A stretch of 64,000 nucleotides of DNA from Komagataeibacter sp. FNDCF1 (GTDB lineage: Bacteria > Pseudomonadota > Alphaproteobacteria > Acetobacterales > Acetobacteraceae): assembly GCF_021295335.1 (NCBI RefSeq), contig NZ_JAIWOT010000001.1, forward strand, positions 809,001-873,000, in the 5' to 3' direction. The notes below the pieces were generated by a model. That model was not told the DNA's origin. It saw only the letters and a list, made by a program, of their open reading frames with translations, and made no database searches. Made by a program: the position numbers and the translations under genes. Each line of letters starts with the position of its first letter. The stretch's first letter is position 1. Below are positions 51,404-61,094 of this stretch, one piece after another.

Positions 51404-51898
51404 ATGGCTGCGAAAAACAAGGGCAGCGGCATGATCTCCACCGGGATTGCCGCACAGAACCGCAAGGGCCGCTTCAACTACACCATTGTCGAGACGGTGG
51501 AAGCGGGGCTGGTGCTGAAAGGGCCGGAAGTCAAGAGCCTGCGCATGGGCCGCGCCACCATTAACGAGGCCTATGCCGGGGAGCGCAATGGCGAACTGTG
51601 GCTGATCAACAGCTATATCCCCGAATATCAGGGTGGCGTGCTGTCCCGCTTTGAACCCCGTGCCCCGCGCAAACTGCTTTTGCACAAGAAGCAGGTGGAC
51701 AAGCTGCTGGGGGAGACCGCGCGTAACGGCGTGACCCTTGTCCCACTTGACATCCACTTCAACAGTCGTGGTCTGGCCAAGCTGACGCTGGGCGTGGGTG
51801 AGGGGCGCAAGAAGGCCGACAAACGCCAGGCCATAGCCGACCGTGACTGGGCACGCGACAAGGCCCGCCTGATCCGCAACAAGGGACGGGACGACTAA
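51404..51898 (+). CDS. smpB: SsrA-binding protein
   Basis: A 164-residue tmRNA partner that rescues stalled ribosomes in trans-translation. Patterns: IAAQNRKGRFNYTIVETVEA, GLVLKGPEVKSLRMGRATIN, YIPEYQGG, PRKLLLHKKQVDKLLG, VPLDIHFNSRGLAKLTLGVG and a basic C-terminal tail (GRKKADKRQAIADRDWARDK) that enters the mRNA channel. Translated from ATG 51404, immediately after dapA. Confidence 0.96.
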   Translation: MAAKNKGSGMISTGIAAQNRKGRFNYTIVETVEAGLVLKGPEVKSLRMGRATINEAYAGERNGELWLINSYIPEYQGGVLSRFEPRAPRKLLLHKKQVDKLLGETARNGVTLVPLDIHFNSRGLAKLTLGVGEGRKKADKRQAIADRDWARDKARLIRNKGRDD

Positions 51899-51986
51899 AC
51901 TCCACCCGCCCGAACTGGCAGGGCTGGCTAGGTCCGTCTGTTCCGCATTATCCCTGTTGGTGACTTCACACGCCGCACAGGACAAC

Positions 51987-52026
51987 AAAAAACAGGGCTA
52001 TCCCGATCGGGACAGCCCTGTTTTTT
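51987..52026. terminator. strong bidirectional intrinsic terminator
   Basis: AAAAAACAGGGCT pairs with AGCCCTGTTTTTT and the inner TCCCGA with TCGGGA, giving a long near-perfect stem with a T-run on each strand, between converging smpB and the cold-shock gene. Confidence 0.9.
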
Positions 52027-52078
52027 ATATCCATTGACCATTCCTGCCCCGACATGGCCGGGGCAGGGCAGGTAAAGG

Positions 52079-52771
52079 TCAGTCTACCGACAGTGCTGCC
52101 GCTTCCGGGCCTTTCTGGCCTTCGACAACCTGCACGTTTGCCGTCTGGCCTTCCGTCAGGCCGGACAGGCCCGAACGTTCCAGAGCTGATGCATGGACAA
52201 AGATGTCCTTGCCACCATTTTCCGGCGTGATGAAACCAAAGCCCTTGGTGGCATTGTACCACTTCACCGTGCCGCGCATGTCCTGTGCGTGGGACAGGTC
52301 GGGGGCAGGACGACCGGAACGGGAGAAGCCACCACGGGCACCACCAGCCGGGCCACCAAAGCCTGCAGGCGCGCGCGGGCGCTCGGGCTGTGCCGTGCTT
52401 TCATCGACTGAAAGGACGGCTGCGACCTGGCGACCCTTGGGGCCCTGGCCAATCTGCACAACCAGCGTGGTTCCCGGCGCGACCGTGGCGTGACCCGTGG
52501 GATTCAGGGCATTGGCGTGCAGGAACACGTCACCCGATCCATCGGACAGCTCGACGAAGCCGAAACCCTTTTCGCTGTTGAACCACTTTACAGTGGCGCT
52601 GATTTCCGGGCCGGATGCGACGATCTGCGGACCACCACCTCCACCACCAAAGGAGCGGCGCGGCGGCGGGGCACCGCCGCGATCACCAAATGAAGGCGAC
52701 GACATGAAATCATCGTCAAACCCGCCGCGGCGCGGGGAGCGGGAGCTGCGGTCGGTCCTGTTACTTCTCAA
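52079..52771 (-). CDS. two-domain cold-shock protein
   Basis: A 230-residue RNA/DNA-binding protein with two cold-shock domains. CSD1 (about 57-122) has SATVKWFNSEKGFGFVELSD and GDVFLHANAL; CSD2 (about 165-229) has MRGTVKWYNATKGFGFITPE and KDIFVHASALERSG. Both keep the RNP1 (K-GFGFI/V) and RNP2 (VFLH/IFVH) motifs. The N-terminal 50 residues are Arg/Ser/Gly-rich and probably disordered (RSNRTDRSSRSPRRGGFDDD), as is the Gly/Arg linker. TTG 52771 is taken as start; ATG 52705 is an alternative. Double-CSD proteins are common in alphaproteobacteria. Confidence 0.9.
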   Translation of the reverse strand: MRSNRTDRSSRSPRRGGFDDDFMSSPSFGDRGGAPPPRRSFGGGGGGPQIVASGPEISATVKWFNSEKGFGFVELSDGSGDVFLHANALNPTGHATVAPGTTLVVQIGQGPKGRQVAAVLSVDESTAQPERPRAPAGFGGPAGGARGGFSRSGRPAPDLSHAQDMRGTVKWYNATKGFGFITPENGGKDIFVHASALERSGLSGLTEGQTANVQVVEGQKGPEAAALSVD

Positions 52772-53156
52772 CGGTCGTAATCCCGAGGTCTAGGTGGTGG
52801 ATATCCCCTGTGGGAACACCACCGAATGAAAGCACGTTTGCAGGATGGAAGCTGGCCTGTCTGGTGTTCACCGCGGGTGCGGCTGGCCCGGCACAGGAAA
52901 CATCCTCCACTCCTACGGTGACCCTAGCATAAATCGCATCGGCATCAACAACACCAAAGCATATTCCCCGCTTTGGTTGCCACACGAATTTTCATTCTGA
53001 ACAGTTTGTGAGGGGCAGGGATGCAAAAAGATGGAATCAAAAGGATAAAGATGCAGATAAAATTCATCTATTGTCTTGCATTCCATTCTCACTCGCACAT
53101 TATCATGGCCAGGCTTTGTAGCCTTGTGTAACCCCCATGCTGGTGGAAAGCCATTC
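52772..53156. other. 385-bp divergent intergenic region
   Basis: This lies between the cold-shock gene and an AcuR-like regulator. It is more AT-rich than its surroundings and carries an imperfect 15-bp palindrome (AGATAAAATTCATCT, 53054-53068) about 90 bp before the regulator start, a possible operator. A long leader for the cold-shock mRNA would fit, but I see no defined RNA element and no supportable gene. Confidence 0.45.
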
Positions 53157-53888
53157 ATGTCCGATATGCCCCTTCCCCGGCGCGGCCGGGGCCGACCGCC
53201 AAAAACCGCCCGCGCACCCGAGGGCACGCGCGCCATGCTGGTGCGCGCGGGCGTCGGGCTGCTGACGGAAAAAGGATTCTCATCAACCTGCGTGGATGAC
53301 GTGCTCAATGCGACCGGTATTTCCAAGGGGTCGTTCTATTACTGCTTCAGCAGCAAGGAAGAATTCGGCCAGGCGCTGATCGAGAATTATGCCAGCTACT
53401 TCAATGCCAAGCTGGACATGTGGCTAACGGACCAGCAGGCACTCCCGCTGCAACGCCTGCTCAACTTCATGCATGACGCGAAAGGCGGGATGCAGCGCCA
53501 TGATTTCCGCCGTGGCTGCCTGATCGGCAACCTGGGGCAGGAAATCGATATGCTCCCCGATTCGTTCAATAGCCTGCTGCTTACCATCATGCACGGCTGG
53601 GAACAGCGCGTGGCGACATGCCTGCTTGATGTCTTTGCCCCCCATCCCACCGCGGCGCACAGGCGCCTGTGCATGGATCTTGCGCGTTATTTCTGGATCG
53701 GATGGGAAGGGGCGGTCATGCACGCCCGTATCGAACACGAGGCCGGGCCGCTCGACCTGTTCGCGATGTTCTATCTTGCCCAGGCGGCGCAGGCGCTGGG
53801 TGTCAGCGCCCCCACGATGGCGCAGCCTAGCCCGCGCGTATCGCCCGGACAGCCCGCGCACGTGAAAACAGTTCAAGCAGCAAACTGA
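53157..53888 (+). CDS. TetR family regulator, AcuR-like
   Basis: A 243-residue regulator. The basic N-terminus (RRGRGRPPKTARAPEGTRAM) precedes the HTH (GLLTEKGFSSTCVDDVLNAT, GISKGSFYYCFSSKEEFGQA). The C-terminal domain has the RHDFRRGCLIGNLGQEIDML pattern of the AcuR-type (TetR_C_6) subgroup, whose known member responds to acrylate. ATG 53157 is chosen over the frame from 53076. Its last 62 bases overlap the end of convergent recG. No obvious target gene is adjacent except itself and the cold-shock gene. Confidence 0.85.
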   Translation: MSDMPLPRRGRGRPPKTARAPEGTRAMLVRAGVGLLTEKGFSSTCVDDVLNATGISKGSFYYCFSSKEEFGQALIENYASYFNAKLDMWLTDQQALPLQRLLNFMHDAKGGMQRHDFRRGCLIGNLGQEIDMLPDSFNSLLLTIMHGWEQRVATCLLDVFAPHPTAAHRRLCMDLARYFWIGWEGAVMHARIEHEAGPLDLFAMFYLAQAAQALGVSAPTMAQPSPRVSPGQPAHVKTVQAAN

Positions 53889-55983
53889 TCGCGGGCATCC
53901 GCGCCCGCTGGGCGGGGGAGTGCCGAGCAGCGGGCGTATCGACCAGACGCCGCGCATCCTGGGCAGCCAGGGGCAGCAGCATGTCCACATGCAGGGGGCT
54001 GGCCAGCCGCAGGTCCGGCATGCCCGACTGCCGTCGCCCCGCCACATCGCCACCGCCGCGCAGGCGGAAGTCCTCATCGGCGATCAGGAAGCCATCCTCC
54101 GTCTCCCGCAGGAGCGCCAGCCTGCGCCGCGCGGTCTGGCCCAGCGCGCTGTCATGCAGCAGCAGGCAGTAGGATTCAGCCTGCCCACGCCCCACGCGCC
54201 CACGTAGCTGGTGTAACTGCGCAAGGCCGAAACGCTCGGCATGTTCGATGATCATGACCGTGGCGTCGGGTATGTCCACCCCGACCTCGATCACGGTAGT
54301 GGCCACAAGGATACGGGTCTTTCCCGCCGCGAAGTCGGCAATGGCCTGCTCACGCAATGCGATGTCCTGCTGACCGTGGGCAAGGCCAACCACCCCGGCA
54401 CCAAAATGCGCGCCCAGCGCCTCATGCCGGGCCTCGGCGGCGGCAATGTCGCTGGTCTCGCTCTCGCTCACCAGCGGGCAGACCCAGAATATGCGCGCGC
54501 CACGGGCCATCGCGCGTTCCATGCCCGCCAGCAGTTCCCCCATGGCCGACAGGCTATGCAGGGATGTGCGGATCGGTTTGCGGCCCGCCGGTTTCACGTC
54601 CAGCCGGCTGACCAGCATGTCCCCCCACTGTGTCAGCAGCAGGCTGCGGGGGATGGGGGTGGCCGTCATGACCAGCACATCGGTCTGCGGGCCTTTTTCA
54701 CCCAGCATCGCACGCTGTTCCACGCCAAAGCGATGCTGCTCGTCAATCACGGCCAGAGCAAGGTCCTGGAATACCACGCCTTTCTGGAACAGCGCATGCG
54801 TGCCAATGACCAGTCGCGCCGTGCCATCGGCAATGCGGGCCAGTGACTCACGCCGGGCCTTGCCCTTCACGCTGCCGCTCAGGAACGCCACGGGCACGGG
54901 GGAAAGTTTTGTAAACGTGGCCAGATGCTGCCGGGCCAGAATTTCGGTTGGCGCCATAAGGGCGGCCTGATGGCCGGCTTCCACCGCGCCCAGCATGGCC
55001 TGCAGGGCGACCAGCGTCTTGCCCGCACCCACGTCCCCCTGCAGGAGGCGGGTCATCTGGCGTGGTGCGGCAAGATCCGCATCGATTTCCGCAAGGGCGC
55101 GTATCTGTGCGGTCGTCGGTTCATGGCCAAAGCGCGACAGGGCCACCCGGCGCAGGCTGCCATCGCCCACCACCGCGCGCCCCGGCCGGTTGAGCCTGCG
55201 CGCCTGCGCCATGGCCACCTGCTGGGCCAGCAGGTCATCACAGGCCAGGCGCGCGCGCGCACGCTCGGACGCGCCCGCCAGCGCATCGCCTTCCAGCAGG
55301 GCGGGGAAATCACAGGGGCGGTGAAGCGTGCGCAGCGCATCCTCGAACCCCGGCCAGCCGCGCTGCCTGATTACAGTGACGTCCTGCCATTCAGGCAGGG
55401 AAGGGAATACGGCAAACGCAGCCTTGATCGCGGCGCGTACCTGGCCTGGAAACAGCCCCGCCACAAGCGGCCATACCGGGTCGAACAGCGGAATTTCATT
55501 CATGCGCGCGATGGGCACGAGATAATCCGGATGCGCCATGTTCAGCCGTTCGCCAAACCGCTCCAGCGTGCCCGATACGCATATGTCCTGACCCGCCTCC
55601 AGCCTGCGTACCTGATGGGGGGAGAAGAAGACCAGTTCCGCATCCGCCGTGCCGTCACTGACCACCACGCGCCACGGCCGCTTGCCCCGACCGCCACCGG
55701 GCGCGGGGGGAACCACGCGCGTGACCGTTACGTGCAGCGTGCAGACCCGGCCCGTCCCGGCCGCGTGCAGGGTCGGGCGGTAGCGCCGGTCCACCACCGA
55801 TTCCGGCAGATGGAACAGAAGATCGATCACCCGGCTGCCACCCGCCGCCCGTGCCAGCAGCCTGGCGGTTGCGGGCCGCACGCCCTGCAGGCTGTCCACG
55901 CCCGCAAGTAACGGGGCAAGAAGGGAATTGGCGGGCGGGGCAGTGGGATCGGACACGCGGTGGTTCATCCTGCGGGGTGGCAT
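53827..55983 (-). CDS. recG: ATP-dependent DNA helicase RecG
   Basis: A 718-residue branch-migrating helicase that remodels stalled forks and Holliday junctions. N-terminal wedge/OB domain (LQGVRPATARLLARAAGG; LFHLPESVVDRRYRP). Superfamily 2 motifs: Walker A LLQGDVGAGKTLVALQAML, APTEILARQHLATF, DEQHRFGVEQRAML, MTATPIPRSLLLTQWGDM, VATTVIEVGVDIPDATVMI and QLHQLRGRVGRGQAESYCLL. A C-terminal GGGDVAGRRQSGMPDLRLA follows. Starts at 55983 or ATG 55968. Divergent from sdhE. Confidence 0.95.
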   Translation of the reverse strand: MPPRRMNHRVSDPTAPPANSLLAPLLAGVDSLQGVRPATARLLARAAGGSRVIDLLFHLPESVVDRRYRPTLHAAGTGRVCTLHVTVTRVVPPAPGGGRGKRPWRVVVSDGTADAELVFFSPHQVRRLEAGQDICVSGTLERFGERLNMAHPDYLVPIARMNEIPLFDPVWPLVAGLFPGQVRAAIKAAFAVFPSLPEWQDVTVIRQRGWPGFEDALRTLHRPCDFPALLEGDALAGASERARARLACDDLLAQQVAMAQARRLNRPGRAVVGDGSLRRVALSRFGHEPTTAQIRALAEIDADLAAPRQMTRLLQGDVGAGKTLVALQAMLGAVEAGHQAALMAPTEILARQHLATFTKLSPVPVAFLSGSVKGKARRESLARIADGTARLVIGTHALFQKGVVFQDLALAVIDEQHRFGVEQRAMLGEKGPQTDVLVMTATPIPRSLLLTQWGDMLVSRLDVKPAGRKPIRTSLHSLSAMGELLAGMERAMARGARIFWVCPLVSESETSDIAAAEARHEALGAHFGAGVVGLAHGQQDIALREQAIADFAAGKTRILVATTVIEVGVDIPDATVMIIEHAERFGLAQLHQLRGRVGRGQAESYCLLLHDSALGQTARRRLALLRETEDGFLIADEDFRLRGGGDVAGRRQSGMPDLRLASPLHVDMLLPLAAQDARRLVDTPAARHSPAQRARMPAISLLLELFSRARAVRAIRAG

Positions 55984-56073
55984 GCTGGTCTTGCGGGCTG
56001 ACAGATGCCCGTATGAGGGCTATAGGACACCTGCGTTACGGAACAAAACACAACCATACAGGGGTGGAACGCA

Positions 56074-56385
56074 ATGGAAGCCAGAACGCCAGACCTCTCC
56101 CGTCTCGATACACGACGCCGGAAGATATATTACCGCGCCACGCACCGTGGCACGCATGAGACCGATGTGCTGATCGGCGGGTTCGTCGCCCCCCGGCTGG
56201 AGGGCATGACCGAAGCCCAGCTTGATGCGCTGGAAGCGGTGATGGACCTGCCGGATGCCGACCTGGCGGACTGGTTGAGCGGCCGCCGCCCCGTGCCGGA
56301 AGACGTGAATACCCCCATGATGCAGGAAATCATGGCCGACGCCACCGATCCCGCCCGTCTTGCCGCGATCCGGGGCGGCAGATGA
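56074..56385 (+). CDS. sdhE: succinate dehydrogenase FAD assembly factor
   Basis: A 103-residue SdhE/Sdh5-family protein helping covalent flavinylation of SdhA. The invariant Arg-Gly-x-x-Glu motif is RGTHE (Arg25-Gly26-Glu29) in YYRATHRGTHETDVLIG, followed by a helix bundle (EAQLDALEAVMDLPDADLAD, WLSGRRPVP). It overlaps mfd by ATGA; recG-sdhE-mfd clustering is frequent in alphaproteobacteria. Confidence 0.92.
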   Translation: MEARTPDLSRLDTRRRKIYYRATHRGTHETDVLIGGFVAPRLEGMTEAQLDALEAVMDLPDADLADWLSGRRPVPEDVNTPMMQEIMADATDPARLAAIRGGR

Positions 56386-59300
56386 ACAGTACGGCAGGCT
56401 TTTCGCTGGCACCCGACGCGCCCCTGCCCGTATGGGGCGTGCCGGAGGGATATGATGCCTTCCTGATCGCACGCAGGCTGCGCGAGGGTCCGGGTCCCGT
56501 GCTGCATGTCTGCCGCGATGATGCGGGCCTTGCCCGTATTGCAGACCAGCTTGCCTTTGTGGCACCGGACGCGGAAATCCTGCGTTTTCCCGGCTGGGAC
56601 TGCCTGCCGTATGACCGGGTTTCCCCCAATCCCGCCATCGTGGCGGAGCGGGTGGCGACCCTGACCCGCCTGCTGGAAAAAGCTGCTGCCCCGCGCATCG
56701 TGCTGACCACCGTGATGGGGCTGGTGCAGCGCGTGGCCCCGCGCGCGGCCTTTGCCGGGCAGTCGATCACGATTGCAACCGGCGAGAGCCTTGATGCCCC
56801 GTTCCTCATGGAACTGCTCATTGCACAGGGCTACAACCGAACCGATACGGTTATGGAACAGGGTGAGTTCGCGACCCGTGGCGGCATATTCGACATTTTT
56901 CCCGCAGGCGAAAGCGAGCCCGTACGCCTCGACCTGTTTGGGGACGAGGTCGAGAATATCCGCCGCTTCGACCCCGGCAGCCAGCGTTCGACCGCGAAGA
57001 TCGACAGCCTGACCATGCGCCCGGTGGCCGATTTCAGCCTTGATCCCGCCGCCATATCGCGTTTCCGCACCAGCTGGCGTGACCTGTTTGGTCCGGCAGC
57101 CGCCAGTGACCCGCTCTACCAGCATATATCCGATGGCAGGCGCCACGCGGGCATGGAACACTGGCTGCCCCTGTTCCATGAACAGATGGAGACGCTGGTG
57201 GACTACATGCCCGGCGTCTCCATCTCGCTTGCCAACCAGGCGGAGGAAGTACTCGCCACCCGGCTGGAAATGATTGCCGACCATTATGATGCCCGCAGGC
57301 AGCCCACGCGCGAAGGGGAAGTGCCCTACCGCGCCCTGCCGCCACACCTGATGTATCTCGACCGCAAGGGGTGGGATGCCGTGGTGGCAGGCAGAAAGGC
57401 CGTGGTGTTCATGCCCTTCGCCCAGCCTGACGGCGCACCCGGCATGGATGCAGGCGGCAGGCCGGGGCAGATGTTTGCCAAAAGCGTTACCGACGGGCGT
57501 GAAAATGTCTTCCCCATGCTGCACGCAAAGGTGGAGGAATGGGCCCAGACGGGGCGGCGCGCCTACGTGACCGCCTGGAGCCGTGGCTCGTGCGAGCGTA
57601 TTGGCGTGCTGCTGCGTGAATACCGCCTGCCGGTCCAGAGCTTTGCCACATGGAAAGAGGCGCAGACGCTCAGGCCCGGCACCGTGGGGCTGCTTACGCT
57701 GGGGCTTGAGCGCGGGTTCGTGGCCGATAACCTTGCCTTCGTGTCCGAACAGGACCTGCTGGGCGAACGGATCTCGCGCCCGCCGCGCCGGCGCAAGAAA
57801 GCCGACCAGTTCATAGCCGAGGCATCGGAAATTGCGGAAGGCGATCTGGTCGTCCACCAGGATTACGGCATCGGCCGCTATGACGGGCTGGAGACGATTG
57901 GCGTGGGCACTGCCCCGCATGACTGTCTGCGCCTGATCTATGACGGCAATGAAAAGCTGTTCCTGCCGGTCGAGAACATCGAACTGCTCAGCCGCTTCGG
58001 CTCGGACCAGGCGCATGTGGCGCTGGACAAGCTGGGCGGCGTGTCGTGGCAGTCGCGCAAGGCGAAGATGAAGCAGCGCATCCGCGACATGGCGGGGGAA
58101 CTGATCCGCACCGCCGCCGCCCGCGCCCTGCGTGAAGCCCCGGCACTGACGCCGGAAGACGGGATGTGGGATGAATTCTGCGCCCGCTTCCCCTTTGTCG
58201 AGACCGAGGACCAGTCCCGCGCCATTGCCGACGTGCTGGATGACATGGCATCGGGCAAACCCATGGACCGGCTGGTCTGTGGCGATGTGGGCTTTGGCAA
58301 GACGGAGGTGGCGTTACGGGCCGCCTTTGTTGCCGCCATGTCCGGCGCGCAGGTGGCGGTTGTGGTGCCCACCACGCTGCTGGCACGCCAGCATTACCGC
58401 ACATTCTCCGCCCGCTTTGCCGGGCTGCCGGTCAACGTGGCGCAGCTTTCGCGCATGGTGACAGGCAAGGAAGCCACCGCCGTACGCAAGGGGCTGACCG
58501 ATGGCACGGTCAACATCGTGATCGGTACCCATGCACTGCTGGCCAAGACCGTGAAATTTGCTGACCTCGGCCTGCTGATCGTGGATGAAGAGCAGCATTT
58601 CGGCGTGGCCCACAAGGAAAAGCTCAAGGCATTGCGCGAGGACGTGCACGTGCTCACGCTTTCCGCCACACCGCTGCCACGCACGCTCCAGCTTGCCCTG
58701 ACCGGCGTGCGCGAAATGAGCCTGATTGCAACGCCACCCACCGACCGGCTGGCCGTGCGTACCTTCATCATGCCGTTCGACAGTGTGGTGATCCGTGAGG
58801 CGATCCAGCGTGAGCGCTTCCGTGGCGGGCAGATATTCTGCGTGGTGCCCCGCATCGAGGATCTGGACCGCATGGCTGCCCGCCTGAGCGAGATCGTGCC
58901 CGATGCCAGGCTGGTACAGGCACATGGCCGCCTGACACCAACCGAGCTGGAACGGGTCATGACCGAGTTCAGCGATGGCAAATACGATATCCTGCTTTCC
59001 ACCAACATCGTGGAAAGCGGTCTGGACATGCCGGCGGTCAACACGCTCATCATCCACCGCGCCGACATGTTCGGCCTGGGCCAGCTCTACCAGTTGCGCG
59101 GGCGTGTGGGACGCGGCAAGCAGCGCGGGTATGCCTACCTTACCTGGCCACAGACGCATGTGCTCTCGGCCGCCGCACAGAAGCGGCTGGAAGTCATGCA
59201 GACACTGGATACGCTGGGCGCGGGCTTCACGCTCGCCTCGCACGATCTTGACCTGCGCGGTGCGGGCAACCTGCTGGGGGATGAACAGTCAGGCCATATC

Positions 59301-59864
59301 CGTGAGGTTGGCATCGAACTGTACCAGCAGATGCTGGAAGACGCCGTGGCTGATCTGCGCACCGAAAAGGGGCGGCGCAAGCTTCAGGACCGGGACTGGA
59401 CACCCAACATCATCCTTGGCCTGCCCGTACTCATACCTGACAGCTACGTGACCGACCTGCCGGTGCGCCTTGGACTGTACCGCCGCATTGCCGGTCTTGC
59501 CAATGATGCGGAAGTGGAGGCAATGGAGGCCGAACTGGTGGACCGCTTCGGCACGCTGCCCGATGAGGTACGCAACCTGCTGGATGTCGTAACCCTCAAG
59601 CGCATGTGCCGCGAGGCGGGCGTGGAACGGCTGGAAGCCGGGCCAAAGGGCATGGTCATCCAGTTCCGTGGCAATACCTTCGCCAACCCTGCAGGGCTGG
59701 TGACGTGGATTGCGAAGCAGAAGGAAGCCAATGTCCGCCTGCGCCCCGACCACAAGCTTGCAATCATACGCGAGATGACCAACGCCCAGCGGATCACGCA
59801 GGCACGCAAGGCCCTGGACGCGCTTGTCAGGCTTGCACGGGAGAATGCAGCCATCCCGGCCTGA
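56382..59864 (+). CDS. mfd: transcription-repair coupling factor
   Basis: A 1160-residue translocase that removes stalled RNA polymerase and recruits UvrA. The UvrB-like N-terminal region (LRFPGWDCLPYDRVSPNPAI; RGGIFDIFPAGESEPVRLDL), the RNAP-interaction domain (EGDLVVHQDYGIGRYDGLET) and the RecG-like motor are all present. Motor motifs include Walker A LVCGDVGFGKTEVALRAAF, DEEQHFGVAHKEKL, LSATPLPRTLQLALTGVREM, STNIVESGLDMPAVNTLII and QLRGRVGRGKQRGYAYL. The C-terminal autoinhibitory domain is complete. Confidence 0.96.
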   Translation: MNSTAGFSLAPDAPLPVWGVPEGYDAFLIARRLREGPGPVLHVCRDDAGLARIADQLAFVAPDAEILRFPGWDCLPYDRVSPNPAIVAERVATLTRLLEKAAAPRIVLTTVMGLVQRVAPRAAFAGQSITIATGESLDAPFLMELLIAQGYNRTDTVMEQGEFATRGGIFDIFPAGESEPVRLDLFGDEVENIRRFDPGSQRSTAKIDSLTMRPVADFSLDPAAISRFRTSWRDLFGPAAASDPLYQHISDGRRHAGMEHWLPLFHEQMETLVDYMPGVSISLANQAEEVLATRLEMIADHYDARRQPTREGEVPYRALPPHLMYLDRKGWDAVVAGRKAVVFMPFAQPDGAPGMDAGGRPGQMFAKSVTDGRENVFPMLHAKVEEWAQTGRRAYVTAWSRGSCERIGVLLREYRLPVQSFATWKEAQTLRPGTVGLLTLGLERGFVADNLAFVSEQDLLGERISRPPRRRKKADQFIAEASEIAEGDLVVHQDYGIGRYDGLETIGVGTAPHDCLRLIYDGNEKLFLPVENIELLSRFGSDQAHVALDKLGGVSWQSRKAKMKQRIRDMAGELIRTAAARALREAPALTPEDGMWDEFCARFPFVETEDQSRAIADVLDDMASGKPMDRLVCGDVGFGKTEVALRAAFVAAMSGAQVAVVVPTTLLARQHYRTFSARFAGLPVNVAQLSRMVTGKEATAVRKGLTDGTVNIVIGTHALLAKTVKFADLGLLIVDEEQHFGVAHKEKLKALREDVHVLTLSATPLPRTLQLALTGVREMSLIATPPTDRLAVRTFIMPFDSVVIREAIQRERFRGGQIFCVVPRIEDLDRMAARLSEIVPDARLVQAHGRLTPTELERVMTEFSDGKYDILLSTNIVESGLDMPAVNTLIIHRADMFGLGQLYQLRGRVGRGKQRGYAYLTWPQTHVLSAAAQKRLEVMQTLDTLGAGFTLASHDLDLRGAGNLLGDEQSGHIREVGIELYQQMLEDAVADLRTEKGRRKLQDRDWTPNIILGLPVLIPDSYVTDLPVRLGLYRRIAGLANDAEVEAMEAELVDRFGTLPDEVRNLLDVVTLKRMCREAGVERLEAGPKGMVIQFRGNTFANPAGLVTWIAKQKEANVRLRPDHKLAIIREMTNAQRITQARKALDALVRLARENAAIPA

Positions 59865-59959
59865 GTATCCGGCAATGTCGGCACGACCGGCTGCGACAGG
59901 CCGAAAAGAGACAGTTGCAAAAGTCCGCCCGTCAACGACCGGTACAATCGTGCAGGATC

Positions 59960-59994
59960 TTCCGCTGAAGTTTTTCCAGAAAGCTTCAGCGGAA
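59960..59994. terminator. hairpin downstream of mfd
   Basis: An 11-bp perfect stem TTCCGCTGAAG / CTTCAGCGGAA with a 13-base loop lies between converging mfd and a secreted-protein gene. No terminal T-run. Nothing else is seen in the 209-bp gap. Confidence 0.5.
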
Positions 59995-60073
59995 TCCAGC
60001 CTTTCGGGAAAGGGCGGCCCCGGGGTCCCTGTCATTCCCGTCGGTACCCTGTCTTGAACAGATTTCGTTCGCG

Positions 60074-61015
60074 TTAATGAATGGGCAGGGGAATATGGTT
60101 GACGGTCATCACGCCGCCTTCCCAGCTTACATCCCATGACGTGCCGCCTGACGCGGCCTTATGCCCGAACAGCTTGGCCAGTACCAGCGCCGCGCTGGCG
60201 CGCGTCTGGCCTGCATTGCGCAGGGTGTCGATCACGGCGTCAAGGTTCTGCACCTGTATGTGACCCGTGGCGGAGGACGCATCGGTATTGCCGGTCAGGT
60301 TGGCATCCCCATTGCCGGTAATCTGCATGGCGCCACGTTGTGCGTTGAGTGATGCGACATGCAGCGGGACCATCACGCCCTGCGTGGGGTGGCCGGTAAT
60401 GGCAATGGCCAGCGGCACCAGTGCCGAACCCGGCACCGAAGCATTGGCCGTTGCCTGCTGCGGCAGCGCACTGGCCAGCAGCGTATTATGGGTGCCGGTT
60501 ATGCCGATGCCCTGCGTGTCCAGTGTCAGCGTAGCGGGCGTACTGTCGCCCTGTGCACCCGCCAGATGAAGATGCGCACGCCGGAAGGACAGTTTTGTCT
60601 CTCCGCTGGTCAGCACGCCACCCTGCCATGTCAGGTCATAGCTGTGCCCCGCACGCAGCCCCGCCATGATGGGCGTGGCGGCGGAGGTGAAGTAATCCCG
60701 CGCGCAGCCTTCCGAATGATGGCCGGTCAGGGTGGCGAGCAGGACAAGAGAGGCCACATCCTCCATATCGCGCAGGGCCTGCGGGTCGAGACCGGTACCC
60801 GTGGCCGCTATGTCGGCCGCGTGGAAGGTCCGGTCCGCATTCCCCGCAAGCGACAGGTCATACCCGTGCCCGGCAAGGGTGCCGGTTCCATGTGGCTGGC
60901 TGCTGGCCACTTCCACATGGGCGCAGGTCGCGGGCAGGGCGGTTGCCCGCGCCACCCCGATGCAGGACAGGGCGACGAGGGCGGTGGTAAGGAGCAATGT
61001 CTTCATTTGCCGCAC
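60074..61015 (-). CDS. secreted protein, possibly DUF2125-like
   Basis: A 313-residue protein with a Sec signal (MKTLLLTTALVALSCIGVAR, cleavage near Ala-Thr-Ala). The mature part is beta-rich and Gly/Thr/His-rich, with alternating short strands (LAGHGYDLSLAGNADRTF; LTSGETKLSFRRAHLHLAG; LTLDTQGIGITGTHN) and a late helix (NLDAVIDTLRNAGQTRASAA). This organisation resembles DUF2125-type periplasmic proteins of alphaproteobacteria, but the match is weak. One disulfide from two Cys (33 and about 105) is possible. ATG 61015 or 61006. Confidence 0.55.
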   Translation of the reverse strand: MRQMKTLLLTTALVALSCIGVARATALPATCAHVEVASSQPHGTGTLAGHGYDLSLAGNADRTFHAADIAATGTGLDPQALRDMEDVASLVLLATLTGHHSEGCARDYFTSAATPIMAGLRAGHSYDLTWQGGVLTSGETKLSFRRAHLHLAGAQGDSTPATLTLDTQGIGITGTHNTLLASALPQQATANASVPGSALVPLAIAITGHPTQGVMVPLHVASLNAQRGAMQITGNGDANLTGNTDASSATGHIQVQNLDAVIDTLRNAGQTRASAALVLAKLFGHKAASGGTSWDVSWEGGVMTVNHIPLPIH

Positions 61016-61094
61016 AAGTTGGCGTGATTACGCGCCGGATGCAATGCGGTATGGTATGGCGCGGCATCACAGTTTCCTGCCATGGGCTTCTTCC

